Of a stretch of DNA of 7,366 nucleotides, positions 4,146 to 7,366 are shown in pieces. The first letter of the stretch is position 1; every line of letters starts with the position of its first letter. A program made the translations under genes and the position numbers. The notes under the pieces were generated by a model. It made no database searches. It was not told the DNA's origin and saw only the letters and a list, made by a program, of their open reading frames with translations. This stretch comes from Hyphomicrobium_A sp039933175. GTDB taxonomy: Bacteria; Pseudomonadota; Alphaproteobacteria; Rhizobiales; Hyphomicrobiaceae. Location of the stretch: positions 1 through 7,366 of the forward strand of contig JBDTOR010000130.1 of the NCBI GenBank assembly GCA_039933175.1, read 5' to 3'.

Positions 4146-5879
4146 GTGGTGCCGGACGCGGCCAACAGCGGTGACGACGCGGCCGAAGGGGCCGACGGCG
4201 CACCCGCGCCGCGTCCCGCCAACGGCCCGCTGCGCACGCTGATCGCCACGCTTCTCATGGCGCTGGCTTTCCTCGCCGTCGGCACGCAGCTCTTCCGCCT
4301 GGCGCTGCAGGGGCAAGGCGACATCTCCGTATCGCTCAACGAGACCGTCGCGCAGAGCTATGCGCGTCCCGACATCGTCGATCGCAACGGGCGCCTCCTC
4401 GCCACCGACGTCGAAGCCTATTCGCTGTTCGCCGACCCGGCGCGCGTCATCGATCGCGACGAGGCGGTGGAAAAGCTCGCCGTCGTGTTCCCCGACATGG
4501 ACGCGAACGCGCTGCGCAACGACCTCTCCGACCGCAACCGCCGCTTCGTGTGGATACGGCGCGGTCTGCCGCCGCGCACGGCGCAGACGGTGCACAATCT
4601 CGGCCTGCCGGGCTTCGATTTCCGCCGCGAGCTGCGGCGCGCCTATCCGGGCGGCAAGCTGGCCGGCCACGTGCTCGGCTACGTCAACATCGACAACAAG
4701 GGCGTCGCCGGCATCGAGCGCTACGTCGACGAGGTGGTCGGCGTTGAATCCGTGCAAGGCGCCACGCTTGCCGAGCGTCCGCCCGTGCGTCTGTCGCTCG
4801 ACATCGGGGCGCAGCACGCCGTCGAAGCCGAGCTTGCCGACGCGATGAGCCGCTATCAGGCGCAGGGAGCCGCCGCCGTCGTCATGGACGTGACGACGGG
4901 CGAGGTGATGGCTTCGGCGTCGCTGCCCGCCGTCGATCCCGGCAAGCCCAACATGGACCAGAGCCGCCTCGACAAGATCTCCGGCAGTACGTTCGAGCTC
5001 GGCTCCGTGTTCAAGACGCTGACCGTCGCCATGGCGCTCGATCAGGCGCTCGTGACGCCGGAGACGATCATCGATACGCGTCGCGAGCTCACCTCGGGCC
5101 GCTTCACCATCAAGGATCTGCACCCGCTACGCCGGCCGCTGTCGGTGACCGAGATATTCTTGCATTCATCGAATGTCGGAGCGGCCAAGCTGGCGTTGCT
5201 CGCTGGGCCGCAGCGCTTCCAGGATTTCCTGCGCCACATGCAGATGTTCGACACCATGAAGACGGAAGCGGGAGCGATGGCCGCCCCGCAGATCCCGCAG
5301 CGCTGGGGCGAGATCGAGACGATCACCGCCTCCTACGGGCACGGCATAGCCATGGCGCCGCTGCAGTTCGCCGCCGCCGCCGGCGCTATCGTCAACGGCG
5401 GCCGCAAGGTAACGCCGACGTTCGTCAAGAAGCTGGCCGACGCGAGCGTCGCCGAAATTCCACTGATCAGCACGGCAACGAGCGACAAGATGCGCGTGCT
5501 GATGCGGCGCAACGTCGCCGAGCACGCCGGCACCGGCAAGCGCGCCGAGGTGCGCGGTTATCAGGTCGGCGGCAAGACGGGCACCGCCGAGATGCCCGGC
5601 GTCGGCGGTTATCGCGAGAAAGCCGTGATCTCCTCGTTCCTGGCCGCATTTCCCATGGATGCGCCGCGCTATGTCGTGTTCGTGTTGATTTTCGAGCCGA
5701 AAGGTACGCAGGAAACCGGCGGCGAGGTGCTGGCGTCGCTCAACGCCGCGCCGACTGCCGGACGCATTATCTCCCGCATTGGGCCGCTGCTTGGGATAAT
5801 GCCGACGCAGGCAGCCGCAGCGGGCGGAACGGGGATGGCGTTTGACGCTGCGGCGCACGCAAAATATGAAGCTCGGTAA
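4146..5879 (+). CDS. ftsI: FtsI (PBP3), septal peptidoglycan transpeptidase
   Basis: FtsI cross-links septal peptidoglycan on the periplasmic side, paired with the glycosyltransferase FtsW, and is a beta-lactam target. The 577-aa product has a cytoplasmic stretch (1-28), one membrane anchor (about 29-50), and a PBP-dimer domain beginning with RPDIVDRNGRLLA (74-86) and including LAGHVLGYVN (172-181). The transpeptidase domain contains all three class B catalytic motifs: S287-V-F-K290 (nucleophile Ser287), S341-S-N343 and K477-T-G479. The GTG at 4146 directly follows the ftsL TGA, with AAGGGA at 4134-4139; a second GTG at 4149 is an alternative start. The N-terminal tail is acidic and Ala/Pro-rich, as is common in this group. 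The C-terminus past KTG is of normal length, with a short Ala/Gly-rich end. No frame damage is seen. Confidence 0.97.
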   Translation: MVPDAANSGDDAAEGADGAPAPRPANGPLRTLIATLLMALAFLAVGTQLFRLALQGQGDISVSLNETVAQSYARPDIVDRNGRLLATDVEAYSLFADPARVIDRDEAVEKLAVVFPDMDANALRNDLSDRNRRFVWIRRGLPPRTAQTVHNLGLPGFDFRRELRRAYPGGKLAGHVLGYVNIDNKGVAGIERYVDEVVGVESVQGATLAERPPVRLSLDIGAQHAVEAELADAMSRYQAQGAAAVVMDVTTGEVMASASLPAVDPGKPNMDQSRLDKISGSTFELGSVFKTLTVAMALDQALVTPETIIDTRRELTSGRFTIKDLHPLRRPLSVTEIFLHSSNVGAAKLALLAGPQRFQDFLRHMQMFDTMKTEAGAMAAPQIPQRWGEIETITASYGHGIAMAPLQFAAAAGAIVNGGRKVTPTFVKKLADASVAEIPLISTATSDKMRVLMRRNVAEHAGTGKRAEVRGYQVGGKTGTAEMPGVGGYREKAVISSFLAAFPMDAPRYVVFVLIFEPKGTQETGGEVLASLNAAPTAGRIISRIGPLLGIMPTQAAAAGGTGMAFDAAAHAKYEAR

Positions 5880-5926
5880 TGTTCTCGTGCCGTATGTTCG
5901 TGTCGAGACGTTGGAAATCCACCTAG
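5879..5926 (+). CDS. Possible 15-codon micro-ORF in the ftsI-murE gap
   Basis: The ftsI stop reads TAATG, so an ATG at 5879-5881 overlaps it by one base and opens 15 codons (MFSCRMFVSRRWKST) ending in TAG at 5924-5926. There is no clear Shine-Dalgarno. If ribosomes reinitiate here they would stop 22 bases before the murE ATG. CCTAG (5922-5926) can also pair with CTAGG (5938-5942), which overlaps the murE Shine-Dalgarno. Such an ORF arises easily by chance, so this is a weak call. Confidence 0.15.
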   Translation: MFSCRMFVSRRWKST

Positions 5927-5948
5927 CCCCAGTGTCACTAGGAGACTC

Positions 5949-7366
5949 ATGCTTCTCTCCTCGCTCATCGGGGCCGACGCCGCCGCTCCAGCCGGGTCTG
6001 GAAACGTCGAGGTCGCCGGCATCACTTCCGACAGCCGTAACGTGCGCCAGGGTTTCGTCTTCGCCGCAATCTCTGGGTCGAAGGCGGACGGAGCCCGCTT
6101 CATCGCCGATGCGGTCGCCAAGGGTGCGGTCGCCGTTCTGACGCGGCAGGACACCGAGGTCGTCGGCACCGGCGACGTTCCGGTGCTTCGCGCTGATGAG
6201 CCGCGCCGCGTGCTGGCGCTGATGGCGGCGCGCTTCTACGGGCTGCAGCAGCCGCAAACCACGGTGGCGGTAACGGGGACGAGCGGCAAGACCTCGGTCG
6301 CCGACTTTACCCGCCAGATTTACGCCGCGCTGGGCCACAACAGCGCTTCGCTCGGCACCATCGGCCTGATCAAGAACGACAGCGCCGTCTATGGCTCGCT
6401 GACGACGCCCGATCCGGTTTCCTTGCACAAGACTTTGGCCGAGCTTGCGGTCGAGGGCGTCACGCATCTCGCATTCGAGGCTTCTTCGCACGGCCTCGAT
6501 CAGCACCGGCTCGATGGCGTGGTGCTGAAGGCCGCCGGCTTCACCAACCTCGGCCGCGACCATCTCGATTATCATCCGACCATCGAGGAATACCTTGTCG
6601 CCAAGCTGCGGCTGTTCTCCGAGCTGCTCCCCGAGGACGGCACGGCCGTCATCAACGCCGACAGCCCTGAGGGCGCGCGCGCCGTGACGGCGGCGGAAAG
6701 CGGCAGGCGTCGCGTGTTCACCGTCGGGCGCGCCGGCGAAGCGCTGCGGCTCGAGCGTCTGGTGCGCGAAGGCTTTGCGCAGCGCATGTCGGTGGCGCAC
6801 GAAGGCCGCGTGTTCGATATCCGGCTGCCGCTACTCGGCGAATACCAGGCGTCCAACGCGCTGGTGGCGGCCGGTCTGGCGATCGCGACGGGTGACGTTG
6901 CCGGCCGCGTGCTGCCCGCTTTGCAAGGCTTGCAGGGCGTCAAAGGGCGGCTGGAGATCATCGGCGAAGCGCGCGGCGGCCTTGCCGTCGTCGATTACGC
7001 GCACAAGCCCGAAGCGCTCGCCGCGGTGCTCGATGCGCTGCGCCCGTTCGCCACCGGCAAGCTCATTTGCGTCATGGGCTGCGGCGGCGATCGCGACAAA
7101 GGCAAGCGGCCGATCATGGGAGCGATTGCCGTAGAGAAATCCGACGTCGTCATCGTCACCGACGACAACCCGCGCACCGAGCGGCCGGAGGCCATCCGCG
7201 CGGAAATTCTCATCGCCGCTCCGGGCGCGCGGGAGATCGGTGATCGCGCCGAGGCCATCGCCGCGGGCGTCGCCATGCTCGGCGCCGGCGACGTGCTGGT
7301 CGTTGCCGGCAAGGGCCACGAGACGGGGCAACTCGTCGGCGACAAGGTGCTGCCGTTCTCCGACCA
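5949..7366 (+). CDS. murE: MurE, UDP-MurNAc-tripeptide ligase (DAP-adding), 3' end cut by window
   Basis: MurE adds meso-diaminopimelate to UDP-MurNAc-L-Ala-D-Glu in the cytoplasm with ATP hydrolysis. The frame is open from the ATG at 5949 to the window end, giving 472 codons; MurE is usually about 480-495 aa, so only the last residues are missing. Visible motifs are TSDSR (26-30, N-terminal UDP-substrate domain), the ATP-binding loop GTSGKTS (110-116), the TTPDP and EASSHGLDQHR blocks of the central domain, and K219 in AKLRLF, the position of the carbamylated lysine. In the C-terminal domain there are DYAHKPEAL, GCGGDRDKGKR and DNPR (406-409), then KGHETGQ. DNPR is the established signature of DAP-specific rather than lysine-specific MurE. 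The ATG has AGGAG at 5940-5944, and the 69-bp gap after ftsI holds no terminator, so the gene belongs to the same operon. Confidence 0.97.
   Translation, partial: MLLSSLIGADAAAPAGSGNVEVAGITSDSRNVRQGFVFAAISGSKADGARFIADAVAKGAVAVLTRQDTEVVGTGDVPVLRADEPRRVLALMAARFYGLQQPQTTVAVTGTSGKTSVADFTRQIYAALGHNSASLGTIGLIKNDSAVYGSLTTPDPVSLHKTLAELAVEGVTHLAFEASSHGLDQHRLDGVVLKAAGFTNLGRDHLDYHPTIEEYLVAKLRLFSELLPEDGTAVINADSPEGARAVTAAESGRRRVFTVGRAGEALRLERLVREGFAQRMSVAHEGRVFDIRLPLLGEYQASNALVAAGLAIATGDVAGRVLPALQGLQGVKGRLEIIGEARGGLAVVDYAHKPEALAAVLDALRPFATGKLICVMGCGGDRDKGKRPIMGAIAVEKSDVVIVTDDNPRTERPEAIRAEILIAAPGAREIGDRAEAIAAGVAMLGAGDVLVVAGKGHETGQLVGDKVLPFSD

Noticed and set aside
3804..5123. A 439-codon minus-strand frame, and similarly a 544-codon one at 5166-6800
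   Set aside because: Both are antisense to ftsL, ftsI and murE, which have full motif support. The antisense products are Arg/Ala/Gly/His-rich with no recognisable domain, typical of mirror frames in high-GC coding DNA.

Overview
The window is high-GC DNA whose gene content and order point to an alphaproteobacterium, most likely Hyphomicrobiales (Rhizobiales). The family-level wording of MraZ, FtsL, FtsI and MurE fits that group, and so does the presence of the RNase P RNA gene a short distance upstream of the division and cell wall (dcw) cluster. The placement is an inference from motifs; no database search was possible.

Left part (1-640): the first 77 bases hold the 5' end of a minus-strand DCC/DUF393-family gene that runs off the window. 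Divergent from it is rnpB, the type A RNase P RNA (about 141-587), with a recognisable housekeeping promoter just upstream.

Middle part (640-1895): three small accessory genes lie between rnpB and the dcw cluster. They are a 66-aa single-pass membrane protein with a Pro/Thr/Ala tail (minus), a 105-aa exported Tyr/Pro-rich basic protein (plus), and a compact 134-aa dihydrofolate-reductase-like protein (minus). The last two converge with a 7-bp gap. Only the DHFR-like protein resembles a family with known function.

Control region (1896-2266): about 370 bp precede mraZ. It contains a -35-like TTGACG embedded in a near-CtrA motif (TTAA-N7-TTGA) and a 10-bp-periodic array of TGGNN/TGGGA units on the minus strand that looks like an MraZ operator. 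Downstream are a leader with two possible hairpins and a 15-codon upstream ORF that stops 8 nt before the mraZ ATG.

Right part (2267-7366): a tight co-directional dcw operon, mraZ-rsmH-ftsL-ftsI-murE. mraZ and rsmH overlap by ATGA, and ftsL and ftsI abut directly. MraZ is the operon's repressor and RsmH methylates 16S rRNA. FtsL and FtsI belong to the divisome's septal peptidoglycan synthase, and MurE supplies the DAP-containing precursor. murE is cut by the window edge just short of its C-terminus.

I see no mobile element, CRISPR array, tRNA or clear new multi-gene system. The most worthwhile leads are regulatory: the mraZ operator/CtrA overlap, the mraZ leader ORF, and an AT-rich patch with paired GTTAAC sites inside the rsmH 3' end.
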